A stretch of 64,000 nt of DNA from Hanleya hanleyi (GCA_036873755.1 JAVTVY010045365.1:124001-188000), one strand, 5' to 3'. Shown: positions 36,465 through 46,636, counted from the stretch's first letter. Notes: generated by a model from the letters alone, not told the origin. A program made the numbers and translations.

Positions 36465-36926
36465 TGACTAACGTCATAGGACCTACGAAGTAGGGTTTGA
36501 TATGATTTAAGTGTGTATTCGAGAGATTACTTGGGGGCCCTATGTGCTACCGTGAGAGAATTTATATAGCAGTTTCTAATTGACAGTGGGTATTATTAAC
36601 TTTCTCAGATGTCAGCGCAACTATTATCGCCCTCAGTTCCTATTACCCTAGACACTTATCAGCCCAACAGTACAGGACGATCGAGGTCACCCATCCAAGT
36701 CTTGACCGGGCTCAAAGTCGCTTAACTTCGGTGATTTTACGAGAACCGGTGCGTCCAACACGATATGCCGTATCAGGGACCCTTCAAAAGTCACAGTGAA
36801 ACATACAGCCAAGAGTTCCCGATGGGCATGACTGCATTCGCTGAGCCATCAATAAAAAATATAAAAAAATCATTATAAATCAAATTTTCATCAGAATTCG
36901 GTCAGCTCAGAACTTGCTGATAACAA
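36465..36926 (-). mobile_element. Element Y2, part 1 (contains 5S-derived sequence)
   Basis: Read on the minus strand this is the distal half of Y2. It ends with CCTACTTCGTAGG (plus coordinates 36,482-36,494) and the GTGACTAACGTCATAGGA flank shared with Y1. The proximal half is at 43,538-43,667; PLE-like copy E separates them. Confidence 0.55.
36676..36776 (-). ncRNA. 5S rRNA-derived sequence (pseudogene or 5S-SINE head)
   Basis: On the minus strand, GGCATATCGTGTTGG...CACCGGTTCTCG, then ATCACCGAAGTTAAGCGAC and ACTTGGATGGGTGACC follow the order of metazoan 5S rRNA. The internal control region is well kept, including the A box GAAGTTAAGC (plus 36,720-36,729) and the C-box-like GGATGGGTGACC (36,685-36,696). 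Similarity stops after GGTGACC, where a real 5S would continue to its terminator, so it is a 5S-headed SINE or a pseudogene rather than a working gene. Confidence 0.8.
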
Positions 36927-37848
36927 TTACAAGCGTCTAGTCCGTCATCCATAATTCAGCCGTCGTCCATTAGAGAATATCCGCGTCCATAATCCAAAGA
37001 CCTATACCATATTCCATATAACAGTATTAGCACCAAATTCAAAAAGACAATCATAGTATACATAAACATAGGCTTGTTTCCTGCAAGAGAGAAGCGGTCA
37101 ACAGTTTTCAATGATGCCGGCAAGACATCATGATGTTCCAAAAATATCAAATCCGTATCGCTGATCAGTATTCTTAATCCATAATATTCGCTGTAAAGTC
37201 GTCATCTGAAGAATGATGTATCTCAGTCACGCTTTGATTGTGACTGTTCATATGAGTACCATGAGGATCTTGAAGTACATGGGTTCATACGGCCCCTAGC
37301 CCCGGGTTAAGCGGAATAGACACAAGTTACGAAACGTAGCGCCATAGATCTTGCACGCTACGTTCGTATTTTGCTATCAGCATGCGATATGTATCGCCAA
37401 ATTTGAGAAACTTAGAGTGGAGGCGCTTGATGGAATAGCCCTGTTTTATAAGTTTCTGCAACAATGTTTTGTGACGTTGATTAAAATCATCACATTTAAC
37501 ACAGGATCTAGCAAATGCTACCAAGCGAGATATGTATACGCCATATGCAGGTCCCACTGGAATATTACTATCCAGAAAGGGATAGTTTACGATGTCGAAA
37601 TTGTAATCATCTCTTTTGTCATAAAGTCGATTTGCAGAGAATGCCCGGTCACTTTCTGGTAGAGATATAGATCTAGTCATGATGCCCGTAGGCTGCTCCA
37701 GTTTCTTCAATCCAGTGAAGGTGGATATATATCCTCATCGCGTCATTTATATAGCGATTATCCACAGCGAGAAGATCGTCTATATAGCGTTTGGTGAATG
37801 AGAAGGAACGGGCTTTGAATGGATCGGTTTTTGAAAGCGCCTGCATAT
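36927..37848 (-). mobile_element. PLE-like copy E, 3' part
   Basis: It starts at terminal motif T (36,927) and carries the 3' region and RT C-terminus on the minus strand up to CTGCATAT (37,841-37,848), where the LINE begins. It continues at 43,164. Bases 37,628-37,715 are scrambled relative to other copies. Confidence 0.8.
37327..37848 (-). pseudogene. PLE-like RT C-terminal part, copy E
   Basis: The frame RLYDKRDDYNFDIVNYPFLD... to WRYVS is open at 37,327-37,630. Upstream of that the coding sequence is corrupted, then the frame is cut by the LINE. The tail frame at 36,956-37,150 keeps PMFMYTMIVFLNLVLILLYG, the small downstream ORF. Confidence 0.75.
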
Positions 37849-37863
37849 TGATTGATTGATTGA
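37849..37863 (-). repeat. LINE 3' microsatellite tail
   Basis: The plus strand reads TGATTGATTGATTGA, so the LINE RNA would end in a 4-nt tandem repeat, as in CR1/L2-type LINEs where such tails help priming. Confidence 0.7.
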
Positions 37864-37868
37864 TAAAC

Positions 37869-37874
37869 TTTATT
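37869..37874 (-). promoter_or_regulatory. Candidate poly(A) signal of the LINE
   Basis: AATAAA on the minus strand lies a few bases before the tandem-repeat tail. Confidence 0.4.
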
Positions 37875-38038
37875 TACTGAGGGTAACACAGTCAGTTACA
37901 TGTGAAACTGTTCTGCCCTGAGGCCCTCTGGGATGGTATACACACACATATATATATATACATTTTAACAAATATACAAGCATGATAATTAATAACAGAT
38001 CAAGTTTCTACATACATGTATATATATATTTACATTTT

Positions 38039-40924
38039 CTACTGATGTGGACTACTAATGAACCTCGACTTGAAGCTGTTCAAGGATTGTGCTTGTTTCA
38101 AATCAGAATTTAGTGAGTTCCACAATTTGGCTCCAGAATAAGCTATGCTGCGTTGAAGATAGGATGTCTTGGGGCGAGGAACATATAGATTGTTGCTATT
38201 TGTTGCTCGAGTTTGTCTGTTTGTGATTTCATGGGTGAACAGAGCACTAATGTAAGTAGGATAGTAGTTGTACATTGCTTTATACATGAAAATCGCTTTT
38301 TGATATTCTATCCTCTGTGGTACACTCATCCAGTTGAGCTCTCTGAGCATTGGCTCTGTTGGGGTCTGATAATGGGCACCAAGAATCATTCTTGCTGCTC
38401 GCTTTTGTAGTTTATACACTCTGTCAGTTTGTCCTTGTGTGGCATTCCCCCATATTGTACAACAATAGTCAATGTGTGGAAGAACATATGCATTGCAAAA
38501 TATGAGTTTGGCATCTCTTCGAAGGAGTTTTCTGTTATGGTAAAGAATGCCAAGGTTTTGAGATATCTTTTTACATATATGGTCTATGTGATCAGACCAG
38601 GATAAGGATTCATCAATTATGAAGCCTAGAATTTTATCCTTAGAAACACTCTTTAGAGCCTGACCATTGACATCGATACTCAGTTGTTCATTGGAATTCT
38701 TTAATGTGTTGCTTCTTGAGCCCATTAGTATGATGTTTGATTTTGGAATATTGAAGTGCATTTTGTTGATTTTACACCATCCTTCAATAGTTATCAAATC
38801 CTGGTTCAGTTTTTCATTTATTATAGTGATAGTTGGCGCAGCATAATAAGCAGTGGTGTCATCGGCATATAAATCAACAGTACTATTCAAATTACATAAC
38901 AGCAAATCATTTACATAGATAACAAATAACAGTGGGCCCAATATGGACCCTTGTGGTACGCCTGCTTGAATATTTAGGGATTCAGATTTAGAGTTGGCAA
39001 TCAAGACATATTGTTTTCTGTTACACAGATACGATTCCATCCATCTGTAGGCTCCATTATCCAGCTTATAGAGTTTAAGCTTTTCTAGCAGAATTTCATG
39101 ATTCACTGTGTCAAAGGCCTTTTTCAAGTCCAACTTTGCACAACCTACTAGGTGCCCTTTGTCAACTGATTTTAACCAGCTTTCAGTCATCTTTGTCAGT
39201 GCTGTTTGACAGGAGTGTTTGCGACGGAAGCCAGACTGCCCTTGGCACAGTAAATCATGAGTTGTCAGAAAACCATAGAGACTATCATGAACATGTCGTT
39301 CAATGAGTTTTGATACAGAGCATAAAATAGAAATGGGACGATAATTATGAGCACATTTAGGATCATCAGATTTGAAGATAGGGACAATTTTTGCACCTTT
39401 CCACTCTTCTGGGAATTGTCCTGTTTTTGTACTGAGGTTTATGATAATTGACAAAGCTTCAGCTATAATAGGAGCTGCTAAATGGAGAAATCTAGGACTG
39501 ATCAGGTCTGGGCCTGTACTTTTCTTAATATCTAAATTGTTCAAGTGTTGGTACACTGTTCCCACAGATATTTCAGGAATTGAGAAAAGCACATGCTCTG
39601 GGATCTTATTGTTGATATGTTGACTAAGTTTACTGGTGTTTGGTAGATTTTGATTGGTTGTAGGGGAGTTGCTTGGTTGATGGTTACAGTTAGATGTTAG
39701 TGTGGCAGGAATGTCAGTGAAGTGTTTATTTAAGTGATTAGCAATGTCTACTCTGTCTGTGAGATAATCTCCATCTACCTTTAATCTATTAGGCCCAGTA
39801 TGCTTTTCTACTGCTTTAATTTCATGGAGAACTTTCCAATTGTTTTGGGGTTTACCTTGATTTTGTTCCACCAGACTTTCCATATGTGATTTCTTAGCTT
39901 TATGCAGAAGACAGTTTGATTTATTGCGCCATATTTTAGCATTTTTTGTGTCACCATTATGGTGATAATAATTTCTCAGTTTTCTGGCCTTTTGTACCTC
40001 ATCATCTTTCAACCAATCAGGGAGTTTATTACTTTTTACCCTTTTCTCTTGAAATGGTGCATGCTTATCAAGTACTTCAGTGAAATAAGTGGTAAATAGC
40101 TGTAATGCTGAGTCAGGATCTTCTTCAAGTTTTAGAGCTGCCCAAGGTTTCTCCATTAGATCTGTCAAGAATAGTTCGGAGTTGAATTGTTTAGTGTTCC
40201 TAAATTTGATGGATTGGTGACTGTGTTTTGAAGATTTAATTTTGGGATTTTTTTTATATGATAAACAGACGGGGTAGTGATCACTTAGAGCCAGTTTGGG
40301 AACCTTGCAACATAGTACATTATTTACATCAGAAACATATATATGGTCAATTAATGTTTTGGATTTCTCTGTGATCCTGGTTGGTTCTTCTACCATTTGA
40401 CTAAGGTGCAGACCTTCAATACACTGGGTCCATTTTTGAAGTGTACATGTGGTATTACCAAGAAGGTCAAAATTTAGGTCGCCCAACAGAATTACTTCTT
40501 TTGACTCCATATACACCTTTTCCATCATCAAATCAAATTCGTCAATCCAAGATATTGTAGAGTCAGGGGGTCTATAAACAAAGCCTACAAAGAGTGATTT
40601 AGTGTGTGGACTTTGTATTTCAAGCCAAATAACCTCAATGTGCTCCCTCTCTAGATCTGATCTCCTCGTGAAGGGGATGTCCTGATTTATATAGGCTAAT
40701 ACTCCACCTCCCCTCTTGCGAGACCTATCCCTTCTTTCAATTTTGTAACCATCAATATTAACTTGTTTGTTTCCATGCCTGTTTTTGCGAAATGTTTCTG
40801 AAAATCCAATAATATCTAGCTCTGATGATGGGAATGTAAACATGGAACGGATTTCATCTATTTTGGGAATTAGACTTTGAATATTGAAGTGACCAATTTT
40901 CAGACTTTTACGAGGGAGGTCCAT
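38039..40924 (-). CDS. LINE ORF2: APE endonuclease and reverse transcriptase, 961 aa, intact
   Basis: An uninterrupted 961-codon frame starts with ATG (MDLPRKSLKIGHFNIQSL). The AP-endonuclease-like domain occupies residues about 8-230 with N14, E43, GDLN 148-151 and the S214-D215-H216 triad, so nicking residues are all present. The RT follows: motif A LDLKKAFD with its Asp at 599, motif B AGVPQGSILGPLLFVIYVND, and YADD at 686-689. The C-terminus has the thumb pattern LGFIIDESLSWSDHI, LQKRAARMILG and the closing SGAKLWNSLNSDL typical of CR1/L2/Jockey-type LINEs. It would nick target DNA and reverse transcribe the LINE RNA. The start overlaps the end of the ORF1 frame by 17 nt, which suggests re-initiation. 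No stop or frameshift is present. Confidence 0.95.
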   Translation of the reverse strand: MDLPRKSLKIGHFNIQSLIPKIDEIRSMFTFPSSELDIIGFSETFRKNRHGNKQVNIDGYKIERRDRSRKRGGGVLAYINQDIPFTRRSDLEREHIEVIWLEIQSPHTKSLFVGFVYRPPDSTISWIDEFDLMMEKVYMESKEVILLGDLNFDLLGNTTCTLQKWTQCIEGLHLSQMVEEPTRITEKSKTLIDHIYVSDVNNVLCCKVPKLALSDHYPVCLSYKKNPKIKSSKHSHQSIKFRNTKQFNSELFLTDLMEKPWAALKLEEDPDSALQLFTTYFTEVLDKHAPFQEKRVKSNKLPDWLKDDEVQKARKLRNYYHHNGDTKNAKIWRNKSNCLLHKAKKSHMESLVEQNQGKPQNNWKVLHEIKAVEKHTGPNRLKVDGDYLTDRVDIANHLNKHFTDIPATLTSNCNHQPSNSPTTNQNLPNTSKLSQHINNKIPEHVLFSIPEISVGTVYQHLNNLDIKKSTGPDLISPRFLHLAAPIIAEALSIIINLSTKTGQFPEEWKGAKIVPIFKSDDPKCAHNYRPISILCSVSKLIERHVHDSLYGFLTTHDLLCQGQSGFRRKHSCQTALTKMTESWLKSVDKGHLVGCAKLDLKKAFDTVNHEILLEKLKLYKLDNGAYRWMESYLCNRKQYVLIANSKSESLNIQAGVPQGSILGPLLFVIYVNDLLLCNLNSTVDLYADDTTAYYAAPTITIINEKLNQDLITIEGWCKINKMHFNIPKSNIILMGSRSNTLKNSNEQLSIDVNGQALKSVSKDKILGFIIDESLSWSDHIDHICKKISQNLGILYHNRKLLRRDAKLIFCNAYVLPHIDYCCTIWGNATQGQTDRVYKLQKRAARMILGAHYQTPTEPMLRELNWMSVPQRIEYQKAIFMYKAMYNYYPTYISALFTHEITNRQTRATNSNNLYVPRPKTSYLQRSIAYSGAKLWNSLNSDLKQAQSLNSFKSRFISSPHQ

Positions 40925-42962
40925 AAGACGGACTAGACGCTTGTAATTTCAATTTGTAGAATTTCAGTTGAGGTAATGTGAAATATTTGTAGACATTGTT
41001 ATAGTTATGTTGGGATGGTAGGTTCATGGGATGAACATAATCATATACATTAATAAATTTTAGACATTCATAGTCATAATAATATTTGTAAACACATAAA
41101 TATTCTAAAATATCACACTGAACATCTGAATAAGCAGACATAGGAGTAACATTGGCATTAATATGACTAGTACTATTTGTTTCCCTACATAAGAGAACTT
41201 CACTTATGTCTACAGTTTGTTGATCACAGTCACGGGTGACACAACAGCTATTACCATGAGCACTGAGGTTAATAGCAAGTGATGGAGAACTTTGGTAAGT
41301 GGTTAATGAGTTGGTAGAACTGTCAATGATGCTAGCACAATTGTTAGCACAGTCAAACTTATTACATTCAGAGCAGAGTGTACTAAAGATGTCAAACCTG
41401 TTAGTATTAGCACTAATGGATTCACTGTTTACTATAGCAGATATTTTCAGTGGTATATGCGGCACACTTGTCACTTGTTTTGGGGTTACAAGTACATCCT
41501 TGCCTACTGCTCAAGAAGTTTCACAGTGTTTCACTTTGTGTCCGGGCTTGTGGCATTTTTTGCAGATGACAGGATGATCATGCCAACATTTATCCTGAAG
41601 ATGTCCACCCTCCCCACAAAAGTGGCACCGCGGCTGTGGTGATTCTGCATTTCTTTGGCCGTGGATGTTGAATTTCGATTTCCTGGGAGTGGAGTACTCT
41701 AGTAGAATCTGTATGTGGCGATTAATGTTTTTCAGAAGAGTGGATGTCCCTTTTGCACTGATGTGTAGCCCATCACCTACAAGTAGTTCTCTATTTATTT
41801 TCCCCGTAGGCAGGAAGAAGGTGCAGGCGTTGTCAATGTAATCTATATCATACCACACTGCTAGTCCGTGAAGTCGATCATTCACCTCCTTAATAACAGA
41901 GTTCACCTTTTGAGAGTCCATGCGTGGGAGCAGTCCAGATATTATTAGGTTTGTATCTGGTGACAAGTCATACACTATATTCAGCATTTCATCGTAGTCT
42001 GCAATGATCTTGTCAACATCTGGTCTGTGCGAGGAACAATTATTCGTCCCAACGTGTAGTACAATTGTTCCAAAGTCTGACAGAGGTTCCATTCGTTGTA
42101 CTTTGTCAGTCACATCATTAATGGAAGCTCCTCTCAGTGTTCTCACATTGGTCCCCTTTTTTAGTCCCTTCATCTTTATCCCTTGTAGTAAGGAGTCTCC
42201 AATCACCAACACAGATTTCTGTGATAGTGAAGCTCTGTCCTTATCTGGTGCTCCAATATTTGAAGGTGTAAAAATTACCCCTGAGTTATCAACCTTCTTC
42301 AGAGGAGCTGGGATCACAGCAGGCTTGGCTAGATGGGGTTCCTTCTTGCCAGTTGAATTTTGACCCTTTCCCAAGATTACAGGAATAGAGTAGATATGTG
42401 TTCATCCCTGGTCAAGTGTTTGCACAGCTGTGCCTGTACATGGCTCTGGCTCTGCTGAATGTGTCTCTGTCTGGGTGGAGACTACACTGTAACTCCCTTG
42501 TCTGTCCCTTTGTTTTTCCTTAGCCAGCTCAGTCTCTAATTTTCCTATTTGTTGTTTTAGGCTTAATACTTCATTCTGCAGCTCTTTTTTGGTACTCAAA
42601 ATCTCATGAAAACATCTATCACATGAACAATCATGTTCTGCACTGTGTCCACTAGTTGACAGAGTTATATGGACCTGTGACTTATGTGTGGACCCAGCAG
42701 TGTTTATCCTGGCATGGTTGGCCCTCAATCCATGTTGAAGAGGGGTGGAGTTTCCATTCATTTCACTGGCCTTGAAACTACTGTTGAGATCTTCATTAGC
42801 AGAGTTAATACTGTCACCCAAAGTCCAAACCTTTTTAACTGCAGTTTGAGATGACTGTCCCACAATATCATCCAGGGTAAATCCTTCAAATTCAGGGCTG
42901 TCAATGGAGCTGTTGGAGCCAGTCTGTTCCATTGAATTTGTAGGGCTTGATGATTCTGCCAT
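40908..42962 (-). pseudogene. LINE ORF1: coiled coil, SGNH esterase, two CCHC zinc knuckles; two in-frame TGA
   Basis: One minus-strand frame of 685 codons runs from ATG 42,962 (CCAAGATGG, good start context) to TAA 40,908, interrupted only by TGA at 42,402-42,404 and TGA at 41,511-41,513. Part 1 (to 42,405) has a heptad-rich stretch (ILSTKKELQNEVLSLKQQIG). Part 2 has SGNH hydrolase blocks: VIGDSLLQG, LRGAS, VLHVGTNN and VGDGLHIS, giving Ser, Gly, Asn and Asp/His. It then has zinc knuckles CHFCGEGGHLQDKC and CKKCHKPGHKVKHC (both CX2CX4HX4C). Part 3, after the second TGA, is Cys/Ser/Asn-rich and unrecognised. The esterase ORF1 type is known from CR1-like LINEs. Both stops could be decayed CGA codons. 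TTG or GTG starts for the separate parts are unlikely in an animal. Confidence 0.85.
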
Positions 42963-43163
42963 CTTGGATTTCTGTTCTAGGCTCTTCACAGATAGTTGCA
43001 AGCTTAATCACACTTTACCAAAGTGAACCTTCATCTAAAAAGTGCATCAGTTGATGGTAGGTATGTTCACACTGACCTTTGTAGACCTGATTTCCTTAAC
43101 TGAAGTAGTAATTTTGAAGAGCACTGTGAAGAGAGAACTTGTCAGGCAGCCATCTTGGATTTT
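42963..43163 (-). promoter_or_regulatory. LINE 5' UTR
   Basis: Two hundred bases precede the ORF1 ATG on the minus strand. The element starts at or close to AAAATCCAAGATGGCTGCC and a second CCAAGATGG surrounds the ORF1 start. No tandem promoter units are seen. Confidence 0.6.
43145..43163 (-). promoter_or_regulatory. YY1-like motif at the LINE 5' terminus
   Basis: The minus strand reads CCAAGATGGCTGCC within the first 20 bases of the insertion. This matches the YY1 core (AAGATGGCNGCC), which in human L1 lies just inside the 5' end and sets the start of transcription. Function here is an inference. Confidence 0.5.
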
Positions 43164-43537
43164 GTCATATTCATAAGAGAACAGATACAGGTCAGCCAAC
43201 AGGGGTGCACAATTAGTACCCATTGGAATGCCTATATGCTGCTGATATATTGTGTTGCCAAATTTCACATAGATATTTTTAATGAGAAATTCAAGCAACT
43301 CTATAAACAAAGAAACATCCCATGAATGATATCTCTTGTATGTAGTAGAGCCAAAGAATGCTTTATGGCTTCCGACATCAATACATCCACGATCAGTCTT
43401 CCTGAACACAGACACTATTAACGAACCTAGACGGTCAATAAGGTCCTGATGAGGGATTGTAGTATAGAGAGTCGAGAAATCCCATGTGGATACATGTTTG
43501 TACGGTATGTGACCTTTAGCATCAAGCTCTTCCGTAA
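43164..43537 (-). pseudogene. PLE-like RT copy E, upstream part
   Basis: This is the continuation of copy E after the LINE. The minus frame covers RT motif B (GIPMGTNCAPLLADLYLFSY) and the segment up to motif A (TWDFSTLYTTIPHQDL in the adjoining bases), then ends after CCGTAA at 43,537, where Y2 resumes. The copy is therefore 5'-truncated just before RT motif A. Confidence 0.75.
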
Positions 43538-43667
43538 TGCACGTTCATGCCAAAAATCAAGGTTCTAATGTCAACGGTTCTCCTTATTTTGCCGACGAAA
43601 GGAGTCGGATGGACTCACTCACTCACCCATTACCGAACAATTTGCAAATGGTAGCCTACTTCGTAGG
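43538..43667 (-). mobile_element. Element Y2, part 2
   Basis: This is the reverse complement of the start of Y1 (32,860-32,985), including the GAGTGAGTGAGTCCATCC run and CCTACTTCGTAGG at 43,655-43,667. Beyond it the old unit resumes with ATGCTACATTCTGAGTAAA. Confidence 0.6.
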
Positions 43668-45964
43668 AATATGCTACATTCTGAGTAAACGACGATTTCA
43701 ATCAGCTGCAGGGAACACTATCACGTCAACATGTCAAACAAGGCTATTCGAACAAACGCTTCCATTCAAAGTTTCTCAAATTTTGTGATAAATATCCCAC
43801 ACTGAGAAGAATAGTTTTTACTTTCACAAGGTAACTATAAATCTCACTACCTGGTAAGTTATCTGCCTCTGTGATATTTCATATAAAGTAATTATAAATG
43901 CGAAATACGTTAATGTTGCTGTCACGGTAATTTTTTTCCATAGAGGTCGTTTGAATATCATGTGTTTTACATCTCCATGGTGTTAAAACGAACAGGCACA
44001 ATCAAAGTGTCACTCTGATAAGAAAATACTCAGACAGAGGCTTGGAAATTCACTTGGATTAAAGAATAGTGGTGAATGTTTATGATTTCATTGGAAACCA
44101 TATTGTGTATTTATTATTTTTATTCCGAGAGTCGAGAGAGAAGCGGTCAACACTGTTGCGGAAAGAATTCATGATTTTTAATGATGGCTACAAGACTTCT
44201 ATTATGTTCCAAATATCAAATCCGTACCTCTGATCAGATAATTAAATCCATATGATTAATGCCACAATATGGAAATCAGTGTTCTCTGTATGGTGTTCAC
44301 ATTTCAATTCTTTCGGTGACAAATCAAGGAGACGTTCATCCAAATATCATAGATGCTCCAAAGAGTAAACAATGTAGTCTTCACGTTATAGATAAAATGA
44401 ATGAATATCGTCTCCAGAAAACACAAAACTTCGGACAATATGTTGGCATCTACATCTAAACATCACCAATCAATGCAATCTGATCAATCAGTCGATATTT
44501 CAAGTAACCTGTCATAGATGGTATTATTGATTGAGATGATAAGACGAACTCTTTCACTTCGTGAGAACTATATCAACTATAACGCGGGGACCTCCTCTCA
44601 TGGATTGCCGTTTGAGGATTTTTTGTTGATGCAGCCAATAGGACATAAACTAAACTAAAGAACAGGTGGCAAATATATGAAGATGTGTTTAACAAGAACA
44701 TAAAGTGCGTTGATAACAAAGTGAACTTCGACAGATATTACTCAGGATGTACTGGCACTAAAATTAAAAAGGGCAAACGACTTAAGACCTGTATTGGTCG
44801 TACATTATGTTACACGATATGTTCATACTCTGGAGCAGGACTATAAACGGCTGAACAAAAACTGTAGTCATAATGAGATTGTATAGAATGACGCTGGTGT
44901 CCGCGTCTTTGATTAGGTAATTGATCAAAAGCTGGCTATTCGGTTAATTTGAACATTTTACCTCGAGAGTAGAACATTATATTGAAGACCTCTTGAATAA
45001 ACTAATTGGGACTGATACAAGGTATAGAATGAGAAATATGTCAACTGAGTGGTATAAACCGAATGGCAACTTGTTTTTGCTAACAAGCCAGATGGCCGTG
45101 TTTTGAAGGAACTGATACCACACTGGAACGGTCGTTTCAAATTGGATCATCGCTCGATTTTTCTGCTCCTGTTGTGACCGCTTTCCATCCCACACCTCAT
45201 GAAATTCGGTTGGCAAGGTTCTGAATAGTCACCAATTTCATCACGGATCGGCCGCGTCAAGGATAACAGGCTTTCTGTTATAATTGTGCCATTAGTAGTA
45301 AGGGGCTCGGCTAACGGGTTTAATCCTCTTGACCTCTGCAACCTCTCTCGACGATGCCATCAACTTTTCTAGCCATTTAACAATAGAAATGGTACGGCCG
45401 AGATTGAAAGCTTGCTGACACAAATGAAAGCTAAATATACTCCCGTTTTCACCATGTCTCTGCAATTTATTAGACTTATGACTCAATTTCACCAACGTAT
45501 CAATACAGATCTCGCGATTAGCCAGTCAATAAATGGACTCCGATTAGCCCACCAAACGGCATCGTCTGGATTCTTAAATTATATCTGGCATCTACCATTC
45601 TGAATGAGATGGTTAAGTGACATAAGTGGCATAAGAAAATCCATGCAATTAATATTACGGACTCTCTATACCCATAAAAGGCAATGTTCATTACGGGCAG
45701 GAAATCGTGAAGGATGTTATATATTGTGTTTGCCAGGCACTACGATTAAATATGTATGAATATGGTCGACAGAATTGGGTGCTAATACTGTTATATGGAT
45801 ATGGAATAGGTCTTTGGATTATGGACGCGGATATTCTTTAATGGACGACGGCTGAATTATGAATGACGGACTAGACGCTTGTATTGAGAACAACAACTTG
45901 CTTCCACAAATATAAATTCCATGTCAAATCATTCATCAACTGCGAATGATAAAGTACTGATTGG
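43668..45964. repeat. Old repeat units, mixed modules
   Basis: The RT relic tail runs at 43,668-44,100, then a unit leader with the SLYGVHISILSVTN frame (44,259-44,459, nearly the same as 31,615-31,815), c and d modules, and a PLE-like 3' tail (45,775-45,890) ending in motif T reversed. No gene is called. Confidence 0.55.
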
Positions 45965-46420
45965 CCTCAAATCGTTATCAAATGGATAATCGCTATATAA
46001 ATGACGCAGTGAAGGATATATATCCAAATTCTTCGGATTTGCAGGAAACTACAGACATCATATTTAGACCAAAATCTCTATAAAAATGAAGCGGGTCTCC
46101 TCTCTCGTTGACTTTATGACAAAAGAGATGATTACAATTTCGACATCGTAAACTATCCCCTTCTGGACAGTAATATTCCAGTGGGACCTACATATCTCGC
46201 CTAGTAGCATTTGCTAGATCCTGTGCTAAATGTGACGATTTTAATAAACGTCACAAAAAATTATTACAGAAACTTAAAATACAGGGTCATATCCTCAAAA
46301 GCCCCCATTCAAAGTTTCTCAAATTTGGCGATACATATCAAATGCTGACAGCAAAACATGAGCGTAGCATGCAAGATCTATGGCGTTACGTTTAGTGTCT
46401 AATTCTGCTTGACCCGGGCC
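45965..46420 (+). pseudogene. PLE-like RT C-terminal relic
   Basis: ATAATCGCTATATAAATGAC (DNRYIND), then GTGAAGGATATATATCC, TGACAAAAGAGATGATTACA (DKRDDY) and a WRYV end appear in shifting frames. It is about as long as fragment F but older. Confidence 0.7.
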
Positions 46421-46468
46421 TATGGGGGCGTATTAACCCATTCAATTCAAGATCCTCACGATGTTCAT

Positions 46469-46636
46469 ATGAACAACCACAATGAAAGCCTGAATGAGAT
46501 ACATTATTCTCTAGATGACAACTTTACAACGTACATCATATGGATAAGGAATACTGATCAGCGATACGGATTTGATATTTTGGAGCATGCTGATATCTTG
46601 CCGGCATCATTGAAAACTTTTCATTCATTTCAATAG
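46469..46636 (+). CDS. Small ORF of the PLE-like tail (old copy)
   Basis: The ATG frame reads MNNHNESLNEIHYSLDDNFT then TYIIWIRNTDQRYGFDILEH and LPASLKTF. It aligns in frame with 32,494. In copies A and B a 2-bp loss near the IIW codons splits the same frame into MNSHNQSVTEIHHSLDDDFT (upstream) and the membrane-helix ORF (downstream). This is the best evidence that the whole was once a single downstream ORF of about 110 residues. Confidence 0.35.
   Translation: MNNHNESLNEIHYSLDDNFTTYIIWIRNTDQRYGFDILEHADILPASLKTFHSFQ

Larger units (their letters stand above)
37849..43163 (-). mobile_element. Full-length or near full-length LINE (CR1/L2-like, esterase ORF1)
   Basis: The 5,315-bp insertion is in copy E: left flank CTGCATAT and right flank GTCATATTCATAAG are contiguous (with two bases, AG, partly lost) in copies A and B. 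On the minus strand the order is 5' UTR, ORF1 (coiled coil, SGNH esterase, two CCHC knuckles), ORF2 (APE endonuclease and RT), short 3' UTR, AATAAA, and a 3' (TCAA)n tail. No target duplication is visible. The tail of short tandem repeats instead of poly(A) fits CR1/L2-type elements. This is the best preserved element in the window. Confidence 0.9.

Noticed and set aside
41299..42363. Plus-strand frames opposite LINE ORF1
   Set aside because: They are antisense to clear esterase and zinc-knuckle coding and have no motifs.
40908..42962. Selenocysteine at the two TGA codons
   Set aside because: No SECIS-like hairpin was identified and neither site is at an expected redox position; decay of CGA or separate ORFs is simpler.
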